Shown piece by piece: positions 1-12,400 of a stretch of 64,000 nt of DNA. The stretch is from contig VICG01000009.1 of NCBI GenBank assembly GCA_008692225.1, positions 1,736,001 through 1,800,000 of the forward strand. The letters are read 5' to 3'. Below the pieces are notes generated by a model. That model worked only from the letters and a program-made list of their open reading frames with translations. It did no database searches and had not been told where the DNA came from. Source of the stretch: Monilinia fructicola (Eukaryota > Ascomycota > Leotiomycetes > Helotiales > Sclerotiniaceae). A program made the position numbers and the translations under genes. Positions within the stretch are counted from its first letter, which is position 1, and every line of letters starts with the position of its first letter.

Positions 1-688
1 CCGGCATCAACCCACCAGAACTTACCCACGATAATACAAGGACTATAATCCAACCATCCAAGCAGTCCCGCCACGACCAACAGCAGAGCTACATGAAATA
101 AGGAAGGAATGATAATAACAACAATAATAATAAAAATCGACAATGATAATGATAATGAAAACAAAAATAAAAATGAAAACGACAACGACAACAATAAATC
201 AAATCCTAACACAAAAGATCCATCTGCCCAACTCTCATCCCAATCTCATCTCGTTCCAAAAATTACCAACTTGCACGCCAACTCCCGATACGAAGCCTGG
301 GGCCGAAACCCAATTCTAAGCCCGAGTCATCCATTCCACAGAAAATAGCAAAGATCCAGCGGACCTTTGAGAAATTCGATGAGATTCCATTGCAAACTGA
401 CGAGCACTTGTTCGCACGGGATGCTTTTTAATAACAGCACGATGGAGGAGATGCCGAGATGCTTAGACAGGGAACTTGCTAAGAAGCCATTGGCAGTGAA
501 CTTGAGAAAGGAAGTGCCAAGATGCAATATTATTACTTCGTTCGATATTATATGATATTATATTATATAATCTACACATCTCGTGTAGAAACACTCTTGC
601 CCACCTCTAAGCTGTTTCTAAGATGATTCCCCTCTATTGACCAAGCTCACTTCTTAGCCCTGCACCCGCATCTATTTGTTCCGTGGGT
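1..688. other. intergenic, 3' flank of erg24
   Basis: I see no convincing gene. Positions 105-220 are a purine-rich AAT/GAT/AAC low-complexity tract. The open frames here are short and low-complexity and show no domain. Positions 545-575 are AT-rich, as expected downstream of the converging erg24 3' end. Confidence 0.6.
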
Positions 689-2297
689 CTAATAAATTCC
701 TGGAATAATTCTGTACCGAACAATCTCCTTGTACTTTTTCCAGTCTTCTCCATACTTCCTCTCACACTTTTCCTCATCCCTCATCTCTCTATGCACCAAC
801 AAGATGCCAAAATAAACCACATAGAAATATGTAATGATCATTCCCCAACCCCTGGCTGCACCTTGAGTAACTTCGGTATGCACTGCTGGCCCACTATATA
901 CAAACGAGCCATCGGCGAGGGATTGGCCCGACGTGGGCGCCACTGAACTATGGTTGATGAGATAACCAGCGATGCCAGTGGGGAGACAGTAAGACCAAGC
1001 CATGATCCAATCACCTGCATAATTGATATGACGAGCTACACCCCACCAGCCGGAAATAAGAAGTTTGGAGCCGGATTTGGTCTCGAGATATTTAAGATGT
1101 GCCACTCGGGGATCTGTGGGGTCGGTTCTGAAGCGATTCTTTTCATTGTTGGCACCGCGGAAAATGTAGTATCCTAAGCCTAGGACCGCAAGAACACCAC
1201 CTGTGCCAAAAATACCTAGAGAAAGGGGATAGACAGCTAGGTAGCGAACTTGAAGGGAGTAGATAAATGGGACCCAGACCAAGTCACCGAATGATAACAT
1301 GAGTCCAAATCCATCGGTGGTAATATCCATTGTGGTGAGAATAGCATTTTCCATCCAGTATGCATCAAGCACATAGAGTGTTTGGAAAGCGGTAATCAAC
1401 AAGATACTGTCGGTAACATATCCGTAAGTCTTATATTGGTGAGCAACAAATGCGTAATCCATCAGAAGCCATCCCATAAGACCAGGTCGTAGCTCACAGA
1501 ACTCCTTGATATCGATTTCGCCGAGTAGTGGGAGAGTAACTCTTGGATTGAGTTCTCGTCCAATGAACCAATCATATAGCATGTTTCCAGAATGACCACC
1601 AGCAGCCAGCTCGCGGAGGTCAGGATTTCCAGGCTTGACGCTGAAGCTGCGAATGTAAACGAAAGTAGCTAGAGCATAAGAGATGATGATATTGGCCGTA
1701 AGGATTTGTAGGTAGTTGTCGTAGATAAAAGTCCAGACGGGGAAGTCTGCTCCTTGCGCAATGGTTCCGGCGGCGCAGAGAGCAAGTGTGAACAGTGTAG
1801 AAGACCAAGCTGTGTTCTTCGTTAGCAAACAATCAAACCACCAAACAGCGTTCATAGAGCAGATATACATACTATTGAATTTGTACTTGAGCTTTCCACC
1901 ACTTGCAAGCTCTACACCCAGCTTCTCTTCACCCGGCAAGACCCTGTGCAAAATCATGCTGAAAAGGTAGTATCCTACTACTTTGAGGAATACATCCCAA
2001 CTTGACAAGCCGGCAAGCCCATTCGCTGGCCATCCCACTTCTTGCTTAAGATTGCTGATCGTAAGGGTCGAAGGAGAGAGCGACGAGGGAACTGGGCAAC
2101 CAGAGATGTCATTGCAGAGAAAAGTTGTCGCGTAGCAGAGTAGGGGGAGCCCAAAGGATATGCCAAAGGCTCCTAGTCTGCGGGGGGCAATCAGCACACA
2201 TGATTGAATCTGTAAGGGGCTGCAAGACTTACGGCCCGCCGAATTCATATCCATGAGGTTCAGCTGCTTTAGAGACCGCAGTCTTCTTGGGAGCCAT
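689..2297 (-). CDS. erg24: C-14 sterol reductase (ERG24 family)
   Basis: Delta(14)-sterol reductase reduces the C14-C15 double bond left by lanosterol/eburicol 14-demethylation in ergosterol synthesis. It is an NADPH-dependent multi-pass ER enzyme and a target of morpholine-type fungicides (family knowledge). I place exons at 2297-2233, 2177-1873 and 1809-689, giving 496 aa, the usual family length. The start MAPKKTAV is read from the CAT at 2295-2297. Intron 1 has GTAAGT/CAG; intron 2 has GTATGT, a GCTAAC branch site and ACAG. Intron 2 is 63 nt and keeps the frame open, so a naive reading would include it. Removing it joins KYKFN to TWSST and restores the family pattern before LALCAAG. Diagnostic C-terminal motifs are present: LLISGWWGVARHINYAGDW, then HREMRDEEKC and a terminal RIIPGIY. 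All frames are intact. Confidence 0.96.
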
Positions 2298-3747
2298 GGT
2301 GAAGTAATTGATTAGTATCTGCTAATTGTGAAGTCGTAATTGTCCGAGTGTTGATGAATTGAGGTTCGAAAGGAAAAGGTCCAGGAATTATAGCTCAACT
2401 TTGAATCCCCCCTTCACGTAAGTGAGTGAACGCTCAGTAGAAGGATGGAAAAGTGTAAATTATCGTGTCATCCGGATGTGAAGATCCCGTTCAAAAAGAT
2501 TGATATCCTTGTCTCGCGTCAGCATTACATGCAGAAAGCTCTTTTTCTTTGGGAAAGCTGGAGAGTGCCCAGGTGGTCCAAGCTTCACTTTTCCGGGAGC
2601 AAAATATGGGATCGGAGTGAAGATTTGAGTGCAGGACGAATAAAACGCCTTCCTTTGAGAGTTGTACTTTATATTCATATTTTATTAAGTACCTATCGAG
2701 CAGGAAGTTCAACAATCTACAAGGGAAATCGATTTTTAGACGGTAGGAATTGATGGGCTTATTGGGAACGATGTGAGGTTAGAATACAAACGGTTGATGA
2801 TCATACAGTGATAGCTACTCTAGGTACATCCCCTGGTGAACTATAATGTCTAATCGAGAGAGAGTAGCTACAGCAAGGGTCTATACATACAATACAGTAT
2901 GAATACCATATATGAAAAAGAGAACGTATCAATTAAAAAGGAGAAAGTTTTTAATTATAGTAATTGATGACAGCGCGCTTGGCCAGCCCGCTTGGCCATT
3001 AGTTCTACTGTAACATAGAAGCTTTTTCGCTTCGCGCTTAAGGAGAAGCAAGGGGTTGATGATTAATTATATGATATACATCCATTACCTAGGTTACTTG
3101 TTATCGTAAGCCCTGGAGGTATCTAGTCAGATTAGATATTGTGTCCAGATCTGTGAGATCTGGATTCTTCTAAAGTGAAGAGAAGCGAGTTGATTGCTCA
3201 CAATATTACCGACCTAGGTAGGTATATTGCATGTATCTACAGTATCTCCTCTATCTACAGTACGTTCATTGTGTCTGATGTATCCCAAGATCGAGAATCT
3301 TCGATATGATGATACAAGACACAAGAGACAAGATACAACCTGCAGCTTGACAACGCTACTGTACTTACCTACCTAGGTAGGCAGACCAAATAGGTTTAGC
3401 TTGCTAATCTCGATGGAAGTGGGGCGGGGACCAAAGAGAATAAGGCGCTAAATCATGTGACTACATCCATTAGCGTGTCTTACCCTTGTTTACTTTTGAA
3501 CGCTTGACTAAATTAATTGTCAACAAAACCCCATAATGAAATGATTTCATAATTCCCCCAACCTTGGAATTCAACTACCAGACTTCCTTACAACCTTACA
3601 ATCAATTCATTCATTCTCATCAGGGATAAGGCTGAATTGGACTTTGATAACTTCCTTCTCATAGCTTGTTCTCTACAATTTATTCCAAACATCATTCTAT
3701 ATTATATCTTCAATTGATATTCACCAAATTTTGGTGCGATATTAATT
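2298..3747. other. intergenic, divergent promoter region
   Basis: This region lies between two divergently transcribed genes. No domain-bearing frame is visible. It contains three copies of the palindrome ACCTAGGT (3087, 3212 and 3371). The 3530-3740 part is pyrimidine/AT-rich and probably holds the promoter and 5' UTR of the following gene. Confidence 0.6.
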
Positions 3748-5945
3748 ATGGCGTCTCCTCCGCGTCGAAGATCATCTCGACTCCGTACCCCAGCTAGAGT
3801 ATGTATAGCACACACCCCATATTGTCGCCTTGATGGATGCAGTGGATGTCATTACTTGATACTGACGGTTTCTAGAAACAAGATAATACAAACACTCATC
3901 TCACGTCTCTCGCCGAAGATGAAGAAGCTGCTACCTATCCCTCCCTTCCGAATGCCCCTTCCCCGGCACAGGCTCCTCAAACGCCAGCCACTTCCGGTCG
4001 TATAGCTCCACCTCGAGAGGAAATGCATCCGTCCATGTCACATAAATCTACCACCCAAAAACTCGATTCAGGACTTCGTCATGGCTTTGTTGATATCCAT
4101 GCGAAAGGTAATGACCAACCATCTGGTGTCCAACAACAAACCCCTTCTAAGGTTGGCATCAGCTCACCAACTTTCGATTTTAAATTCGCTCGTCCTGCAC
4201 CTGTCCTTGGCCCGGAAGCTCAGCGCATGATGGATGAACTTCGTGAAGAAGCACTCCGTATCAAAGCCAAGCTTGCTGCGGAACGAGAAATAGAACAACG
4301 AAACAACCCGGAGAGTAGCCACTTGGGAGGTCGAAGAATCGCGCAAGCAAAGGGCAAAGTTGGTAGATATAGTGATGTTCATATGGCAGAGTAAGTGGAG
4401 TTTTGTTGTCCTATGGAGGCTATGATTTTAGGATAAGATGGAGAGAACGTTCTTCAACATGTGTCAACTTATCCTTTCTCGGCCACAAATTCTAACTTCA
4501 TGTCTAGATTCAAAAAGATGGACAGTATCGCCAATCATCCATCCTCTTTCCGTGCTCAATCCGGCCGGATCGCTCCTGCTACCACCGCTCTCAAGCGCAC
4601 ACAATCGAAAGCCAAGCTGGGTGATAGAGATGCTACTCAGAGTGAAGAGTCTTCCCAAGATACCGGCGATGCTGAGGGTGAACGACTTGAAAATACAGCA
4701 CCTGCTAAGCGTGCTCGTAAACGCATGACCGATGATGCTTCTTCTCTACGACCAGTATCTCGTGGCAAGACTGAAACCACTCAAATGCCTTCTACCCCTC
4801 GTCACCAGATCTCCAGCATTCCCGCATCCTTAACAACACCTACCCAAGCATCTATGGCTCGTGCTCAAAGTGTTAAGCAACCTGCAACTCAGATACCCAG
4901 CTTGTCCAAATCCCCATCAAAGCCAAATCTCCAAAGCACACCTCGCGGGTTCACGAAATCTGCGACGATGAACAATGTTGCTGGATCTATGACTGCACCA
5001 AGTAAATCTATGCTCAAGACTCCCAGCAGATTTGATCGTGTCAAGTCTATTCTTAAGCATCCAGGCTCAAGTTTCAGTACAAAGAAAACAGAAAAGACAT
5101 CTATTCCGTCATTTGCTAGAAGTCCAAGTAAGCCAAACCTTGTCAAGGATTTACCCTCTGTTCCCACAACTCCTATTGGTATCAGCCACTCTAAGACTAT
5201 TAAAAATGTCGGGTTCACACCTGAGACAAGAAAGCACAATGAAGCCAAGCACAATGAAGCTACGGTTGCACAATCTCCATCACCAGTCAAGTCTGGCATC
5301 CCTCGTTCTACTTCAAAGCCCAATATCAAGGTTACTTCTTCAATTGCTCCTCGCAGACCTGTACCCCGACAAGAAGCTAAGGAGCGACAGACAAAAGATG
5401 CCAAAATGTCAGGAACTGACGCAGTAGAATACCCATCTCTTGCTGGCGTTAGACCTCTTCCAGAACCACCTCGTCAAGCTGTTCCTCCTCATCTTCCTGC
5501 CTCAGTTCCTGGAACCTTTACATTCCGCAGTGACCATACTATCAGCTTCGGTGCATCTCCTAAGGGATTTGGTGCATCTCCAAGCCAAGCTACTATCCGC
5601 CAAGTCCGACGAAGCATCTTCCCTAATTCTATGCCTGGCAGTTTTCCTGATGGCAACAAAGAGAACACTGGTCCTGCTGTTCGTGAATCAAGCAAGAAGC
5701 CCACTAACCTTTCCGTGATTCCCACTGTTCCCCATGGAATGTCCAACAAGAAGCGCAGGAGAGTTGAATCGGACGGTGAGGAGGATGCACGATCGCCAAA
5801 GAAGCACAAGGCCCCAGAGGGTGCTATGTTGATGGCTCCAAGACTTCAAGCTGGAAATACTGCTACCACTCCAAGCTCTGCCAAGAAGAGAGGTCTAACT
5901 TTGAGTCGACTTAACATGCTTGCACGACCAAAGAACCGAAAGTGA
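3748..5945 (+). CDS. basic disordered nuclear-type protein with SILK and RVxF-like PP1 docking motifs
   Basis: Exons are 3748-3798, 3876-4390 and 4508-5945, with introns GTATGT..TAG and GTAAGT..TAG. The product is about 667 aa and ends in a TGA at 5943. It is rich in Ser, Pro, Lys and Arg and has no transmembrane segment. The N-terminus is strongly basic (MASPPRRRSSRLRTPAR). A helical stretch around residues 140-170 (LGPEAQRMMDELREEALRIK) looks conserved. Repeated short SPSKPNL-type motifs follow. SILK lies at about residues 369-372 and KNVGF, which fits the [KR]xVxF docking consensus, at about 421-425. A bipartite-NLS-like KKRRRVESDGEE and a conserved-looking end (KKRGLTLSRLNMLARPKNRK) suggest a nuclear protein. 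I do not recognise an experimentally characterised orthologue. A PP1-regulatory role is inference from the motifs only. Confidence 0.88.
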
Positions 5946-6601
5946 TTTACTCGATGATTTGATTTAATGGCAGTTGTCCACTCATTCTTGCTTATACATT
6001 CATATGACTCATGTATGTTCAGGATTTGTTTTTAATTGGGCTTGGAGTATATGGTTCAACTGTTGATTGGCGCCAACCTGAGAATATCGCGAGTTTTTGC
6101 ATCACAAATTGAGGGATGAGTTTCAGAGTGGCTGGACCTTCCATGGCTATTACATTAGGAGCTTTGTTTAGGTTGTTCATTCTCTATAAAGGAGTTATAA
6201 GTAACCATAATTAATGTTTGTGTAGTTAAGTGCGTATTCCAGAGTGCACTTCCTTAAATAATGATAAATGAATAAAAAGCTACATATCTTCAAGTTTGTC
6301 CTCGCTCTTGCCTTTTGCAAATAAATGATGAGAATGTGGTGGTCTTTGGAACTTCAAATGCTGCTATTCCACAACCATTTATCAAATACACCTAACATAG
6401 GGGCCGCGTCAATCAGGACCAACTGAGACACCATACTGGCACCTATAACATTCGTTTATCCTCTCTTATCATTTGATTATCACTACAGACTCTCTTTTGA
6501 ATCACCCGCCCGGTTGTCACTCGTTATATATGATAAACTCTTATTAGTATTAGTGTACTCACTCCTCGCCTGGCCATTCTCCGCAGCCCTCATCCATCAA
6601 T
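5946..6601. other. intergenic
   Basis: Contains the 3' UTR of the preceding gene and the promoter/5' UTR of the LIM-domain gene. It is AT-rich and I see no further gene. Confidence 0.6.
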
Positions 6602-9443
6602 ATGACTAGTCATCAAGGAACTCCTCGCCCACCTACTTCAACCATTATCGAACTCCGCCCACGCACACGCCATACGATATCCGTTCCACCTCTTCCTTTA
6701 GCAGACACCGTATCGGATTCTCAAAAGGCAGTAGTTATCCCTGTTCCCCCGCTTCCTTGCACTCAAATTCCAATGCTTCAACCGCAAGCCCCGATGAAAA
6801 CAACCTCTACTATTACCGCTAAACGTACGATGCAAAAATCGTCAGATCCATCTTTCATTTGTACAATCTGCTGGTCACCGCAACGTCCGCCTGCTACGCC
6901 ACGCGTTCTTGGTCGTTCTTCTAGAATCGTGTGTCATCAATGTTGGAGGGCAGTGCTGGATTTAAGCATATGTTGGGTCTGTGGGGAATGTATCGTAAGA
7001 GGCGATGACGTGGTTAGTTTAGGATGGTGCTTCTGGCATCGAGGATGCTTTGGTTGTTTACTTTGTGGTGTGAGGCTGGGAGAGGGGGTTTTGAGCGATT
7101 GTGTAAGTGATGGGGATGAGAGATGGAATAGTGAAGATGGCGGGAAGGGAAATGGGAGCAGAGGAATGGAGTTGGATAAAATTCCTTTGTGTGAATGGTG
7201 TGAAACTGAGACGAAGATTAAGGGGTATGGAGAGAAGAAGGTTCTGGAGAAGGGATTGGAAAATGTAACGAGATCTGATGGGGGTTTGACGAGGTGTAGA
7301 TTAGAGAAGCTAGATGAGGATAAGGGACTAGGAGTGAGTTTCAATGTGGAAGGGAAGAAGGCTGCTGTCGTGGGATTAGATGGAGAGGAGATGGTTCCTT
7401 CTGGCCCTGCTTCTTCATCTCCTAATGTATCGGGTCTATCTGGGGGGAAAAAACCAATAAGATCGAGCATGATGAATGAAAGGAAAATTAGGAGAATTAT
7501 CAGGGATTCTTCTACTCCTCAGGTATGTACTCATCTAATAAACTGCGAAAACTAGGCTTAATATCATCTCATAGGAAGAAATTGCACTTCTCAAAGACGC
7601 TGCCAGAATGGGTGTGTCCGATGATGGAAACCCCGATGACTCAACTCATTCCCACAGCGATACTGAGCCCGCAGATTTCGGGCAACCTGAACCATCTAGC
7701 TCATCCAGCCCCTCGGATATCTACGTATCTATTTACGACCCCGCAGGTGGAGCGTTTGTTCCAAGTAAAACCAAACCTTTACCAAAATGGATGTCATTAC
7801 TTCCGAATAATGTACATCGAGAACGAGAACAATCGGACGCTCGCTCACGTAGTAACTCGAGCCAACGGAAAACAGGGGCAGAAGTTTCAAGAGCTACACT
7901 TCCGGATTCGTATGCAGATGGTACTTCATCTATTCATTCGGAAGATTGTACAGGGGAGCATAATCCGCATACTTCTTGTCCCACTGAAGAAGGGAGTACT
8001 GAAATTTTTACGCAGCATCCTTCGGGTAATGTGACACCTAGAGGTATGATAGTGTTCCTTTTCCACTTCATGACCCTCAAGTTTATTTTGTACAATGCTT
8101 TTGTGTAGTATTTGACACCCCCCCATTAGATAAACACTTTTCCCTAAGCAGGATCGACTCCGACAACACATCACACAGCACCCGCCGCCCATCCACAATC
8201 CAATCCCATTCCACCATCTCTTCCCTCACTATCTCAAGCCCCAATAACAAGGCAAAAAAGACCACGACCAGACCTCGCTCCGTCTCTATCGAAGAAACAC
8301 TTCCCCGCCCACACCAACATTCTGCATCTGCTTATCGTCGTGCAAATCGCTCTAGCACCATCGAATCTTCGTGTTTTCCACTTGGTAATTCCACCATCGA
8401 TGGAAATGTGGCAATTCAAGAACCTATCCAAGTAGTACAGCCTATGGGCCACCCTCCGAGAGATGTCTCGGAAAGACCGTTGACTCCTTATCCTAAAATT
8501 GATGATCCATTTCAGGCATCTAATGTTGTTTCCGGGAACGGGAAAGGCAGAGTAGAGGGATCTAGTATGTTAACTTCGCCGCTTAGCAATTTCATCACTC
8601 CGCGAAAAGGTTCATGTTGCGGTTTAAGCACGAGTTTGGAGTCTGGGGGAATAGGTGAATTGAGAAAAGGGGACAGAGGCGTGAGTAGTTTTGATAATAC
8701 ATTTGAGAGTTTTCCAGTACCGGAAATTGGGAAGAATAATAGTAATTATGCATTGAGTATGAGTCCGAAATTGGGGGTTTTGGGGATGGGAACAGAGTAT
8801 TTGGAGAGGTGTGGGATGTTGTCGGGGAGGGAGAAGGGGGAGGGAAAGGATGGAGGCGGGGAAAAGGAGGGAATTGTGGAGATGATCAGGAGGCAGAGGG
8901 TCGGCACTATTAGGTTAGTAGATTTTCTGCAGACTTTGAGGAAAGGTGCGATGATTCAAATACTGACTAACTGGTGGAACTGATAGTCTAGGACAAGTAG
9001 CACAGAATGTTAAAGAAGAGAAGGAAAGGAAACGAGCTGAGACTCAGAGTCAATTGGAGTGGGAATGGATGGAAAGTGGAGGAAAGGATTTTGAAGATAC
9101 ATCACAGCCTAGGAGTAGGGCTAGCTTGAGGAGAAGTCGAGGAGTTGCTAGTGAGACAAGTGTAGAGGAAGAAAAGGTGGAACTACCGATGAGTAGTAAG
9201 AGAAGCTCAAGGAGGGGTAGAGTTACTAGTGAAGGGGCCAGCGAGGAAAGGGGTAATTTGACTAGGGATAGGAGCAATGGGGGCAGGAAGAGGAAAGAGA
9301 GGGAAAGGGTGAAGATAGACGTGAAAGGCAAGGGGAAATTGCTTGAGGAAGATGATGGAGCTGCTATTGAGACTGAGGTCAGTGAGAGGAGTAAAAGAGA
9401 AGAACTAAGGAGGGAGTTGAAGAGTTTGTTCGGTGAGGAATGA
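6602..9443 (+). CDS. LIM-domain protein
   Basis: Spliced exons 6602-7522, 7575-8043, 8130-8913 and 8987-9443 give about 876 aa. The introns start GTATGT, GTATGA and GTTAGT and all end in AG. Acceptors at 8129 and 8986 were chosen because nearer AGs break the frame. A zinc-binding region lies at about residues 87-210: CTIC, CHQC, CWVC, then WHRGCFGCLLC and, after a Gly/Glu-rich insertion, CEWC. The CWVC..WHxxCFxCxxC..CxxC series is the LIM pattern, and the preceding CTIC/CHQC pair may bind further zinc. The N-terminus is Pro-rich. The long C-terminus is Ser-rich, then highly charged (RKKRK/EREE-like), probably disordered or partly coiled. LIM domains mediate protein contacts, often with the cytoskeleton or Rho signalling. 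The specific partner is unknown. The acceptor of exon 3 is the least certain boundary. Confidence 0.85.
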
Positions 9444-12400
9444 ATAGGGAGTTGGTAAGAGGTAGTAGAGTTGCGGTAGAGGAAATTGATCACTATGAAT
9501 AGGGGTATGGATATGGGTACAGTATAAATAGGAGAGTGCTGCAAGTAGCAAATTCAGTGATACCTGAGGAGGAATTATCATCATCGCATTTTGCAGCTTG
9601 GTTATCTTTCTCTGCATTGAGGCTGTAAAGTTGTGAGTGAAGGATGAGAAATGAGCTTGAGAGCGTAATTTTCCTTTCGTACCCTTGTAACAGAAGAAAC
9701 AATCACGCCACATACATAAAATTGGGGAACTATATAAGGGGAATCAAATCATTGATATTCTCAACCTCTACTAAGCCTTTCAGGTACCAATCGTGTCCCG
9801 ATTTCTCCGTTTCTTCCTATCCAGCTCCGGACACATTATCTTCCCCCCTGTCATCGCATCCTCTCCATCACATCCAAATTCATCTCAATATCTCAACATT
9901 CTGATCTAAAACCGAGACCATTCTCCACAAACTGATAATAACAGAACAGCACCAAAAGATAGCTATAGAGTCCCCGGAGAGCCAGCGATGACAACAATAC
10001 CCTCTTCTCTTTTATCTCCTCCCCGCCCTTCCCCTCCTCTCTCCTTTTCCCGCAGAATTCTCTTCACCTCCCAAGTAACGGACCAAACCCTATCTCTTAA
10101 GGAAGATGAGCAAATCCACATTAATGAACAGTCATCCTCGCACCAATCGTGTCACGAGCAGGAAGTGTATCGGACGAAACGGCTTTACGTAGCATTTGCG
10201 TAGAGAAGACGAGAAAGTGGAAGGAGGCAAAGATAGAGCATTTAAATCTGCCTTGTGATTTTTTGATTTCTAGTCTCGTTGGAGCAATCAGGACGCGGGA
10301 GAGCATGGGTGGAGTTTGTAGATAGTCATGTTTGTTTGAGAGGAGTGTCTTTGACTTTACAGGCTCTTCTCTTGAGATTCTGGGTTCGCTTTGACTTTAT
10401 CGTGTCGACAGGTAGGCGCCTTGGGAAGAAATGCTTGTTGGGGATGGGTGACTTGTGGGCTTGCGGGCGTTCGGGGTATTCATTTGTGGGGGTGGTTGAG
10501 CGGGGATTACTGTTCATATGCGGATTGGGATGGATGAGAGAGATGGGAAGAGTGGGCGGGTGTATGATAGGATTTGGGGTGATAGTCACTGATATCAAGG
10601 AGGGCAGATGGGATGGAATCAAAAGAACGTACGCTGTTGGATCATCGTTGTCGTTGATGATTATTTGCTCTTGCCGTTGTTGGCTCGGGATATGTTTCCG
10701 AGGAATATCTTCCGAGCTTTGCTTTCTATCCATACCGATTCAGGGATGGGGGGCAGATAGTAGCCCGATGGGAAGATGAGGAGAAGACAGATATGACAGG
10801 TTACTCTTCGCAAGATATTCCATCTGTTTCTCTTGGTTTTATCTCCAAAGATTGTTGACGAATATCGCCTCGGATCTGATACAATAGGCATTGTTATCGA
10901 GGCATTAATCCTGTCACGAGACGCACTTACTCATATCCTCGCTAGTAATTCTTCTTTCTTCTTTTTCTGCACTTCCATTCACCAGCTTATCGTATTCACC
11001 TTGAATACCCCTCCTCTAACTCTAATCCAGAATCTCCTACCTAGGTATACAGTCCATAGATCTCCATTTCATCGTTGATAGAACCCAGTGTTTAAGGATA
11101 GAAATGCTCAACTAGGATCGAGAACATGGCCATCGATGACGTGGTCAAATAATGATGACTGGTATGTAGTACCCTGGATCAGAATGAGTGAGAATATCAC
11201 CAGTTCGATTGGGGAAGAAATTGCGGGTTAAAGGGGTAAGGGGATGTGGAGGAAAGTGTGATGGAAGGAAGGATACGATATGGATGACTGTTGTCGATTG
11301 TAGGGGATATTGCTATCGGTGACGGGGTTGAATAAATGGGGATGAGATGGCAACTGTGGAATTGAAAAGACAAGACGACAGAGAATTTGATTATAAGGAG
11401 TTGCACCTTTGAAATTGGGAGTGATACGAATGGCACAAAAATTTCAAGTGCTGGGACTGTAGTAAGTCGAGCAGCGAGCTACAAGGTCATTCTCCCTTTG
11501 GTAAATATGGCCATTTTGTTTATCTGTGTCCTTCGATCACAGTTGAGGTGTTAGGACATAAATATGAGGAAATATGCTGCGGATGAATGGGCGCATAGTA
11601 CTCGTGATCCGGGGTTGATTAGTCAACCTTGGGGAATTTGAAATGGAATAAACCACCAGTTAGGGGATCACTGAATGTAAACACACATCTGCTTATTCAC
11701 GCATGCTAGTGAAATTTCTCTCTATCCATCATATTTAGCTACTCTTGTATCTAAGATGCAAATGCGAATGCAGACCAGATATAGCCAATAATCGAATGCT
11801 TTTGGTCACTGAGAGAGAGTTACAGGAATCAAAGGCCACCTAGTGGGCGGTCCTCTATCATGAGTTGAACCAGGATTGCGTGTTCCCCAGATAAGTCGTG
11901 GTTTCTTTAGAAGAAAAGTCGTAATTGAGAGAGATGTGAAGATAGAGACATAGGATATAAATGCAATGGCGTTAGGACGAAGATGGTGACAGTGATATAC
12001 CTTATTGTGGGTGAAAGGAAGAAAACAATAGTGAAAAGGTTTACATGAGAGGAGCAGAATATAACAGGACCACAACCTCTTCGATAGCTGATCAAGTTAC
12101 GACATGAATTCTCACGTTGTATTCGTTTAAGTAAATTCCCTTGGACTGCTCCAAAAGTCCCACAATGACCTCGAGATATAGGAAATCTTGAGCTTCTCGA
12201 TCACATCGTACAATTTTGAATACCAATGAATCTTATAGAAGGAGAAAATGACCTAGATCTTGTTTGTGAATATGGAGCTGCGGCAAACTTTGAGGTCACG
12301 CCTCTCGAATTATATCAGCCACTACATCCGCCTCAGCTCCGTGGATAATAACTAATAGCAATTTTCCAGAAGATGGCATCAAGACCTTACAATTATCGCC

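Noticed and set aside
1810..1872. In-frame MYICSMNAVWWFDCLL segment of ERG24 as extra protein sequence
   Set aside because: It has GTATGT, GCTAAC and ACAG signals, and removing it restores the family alignment, so it is a 63-nt intron.
10279..10779. 166-codon plus frame, with an overlapping 135-codon minus frame
   Set aside because: Neither has a domain or a coherent composition, and the two exclude each other. There is no intron or start context to favour one.
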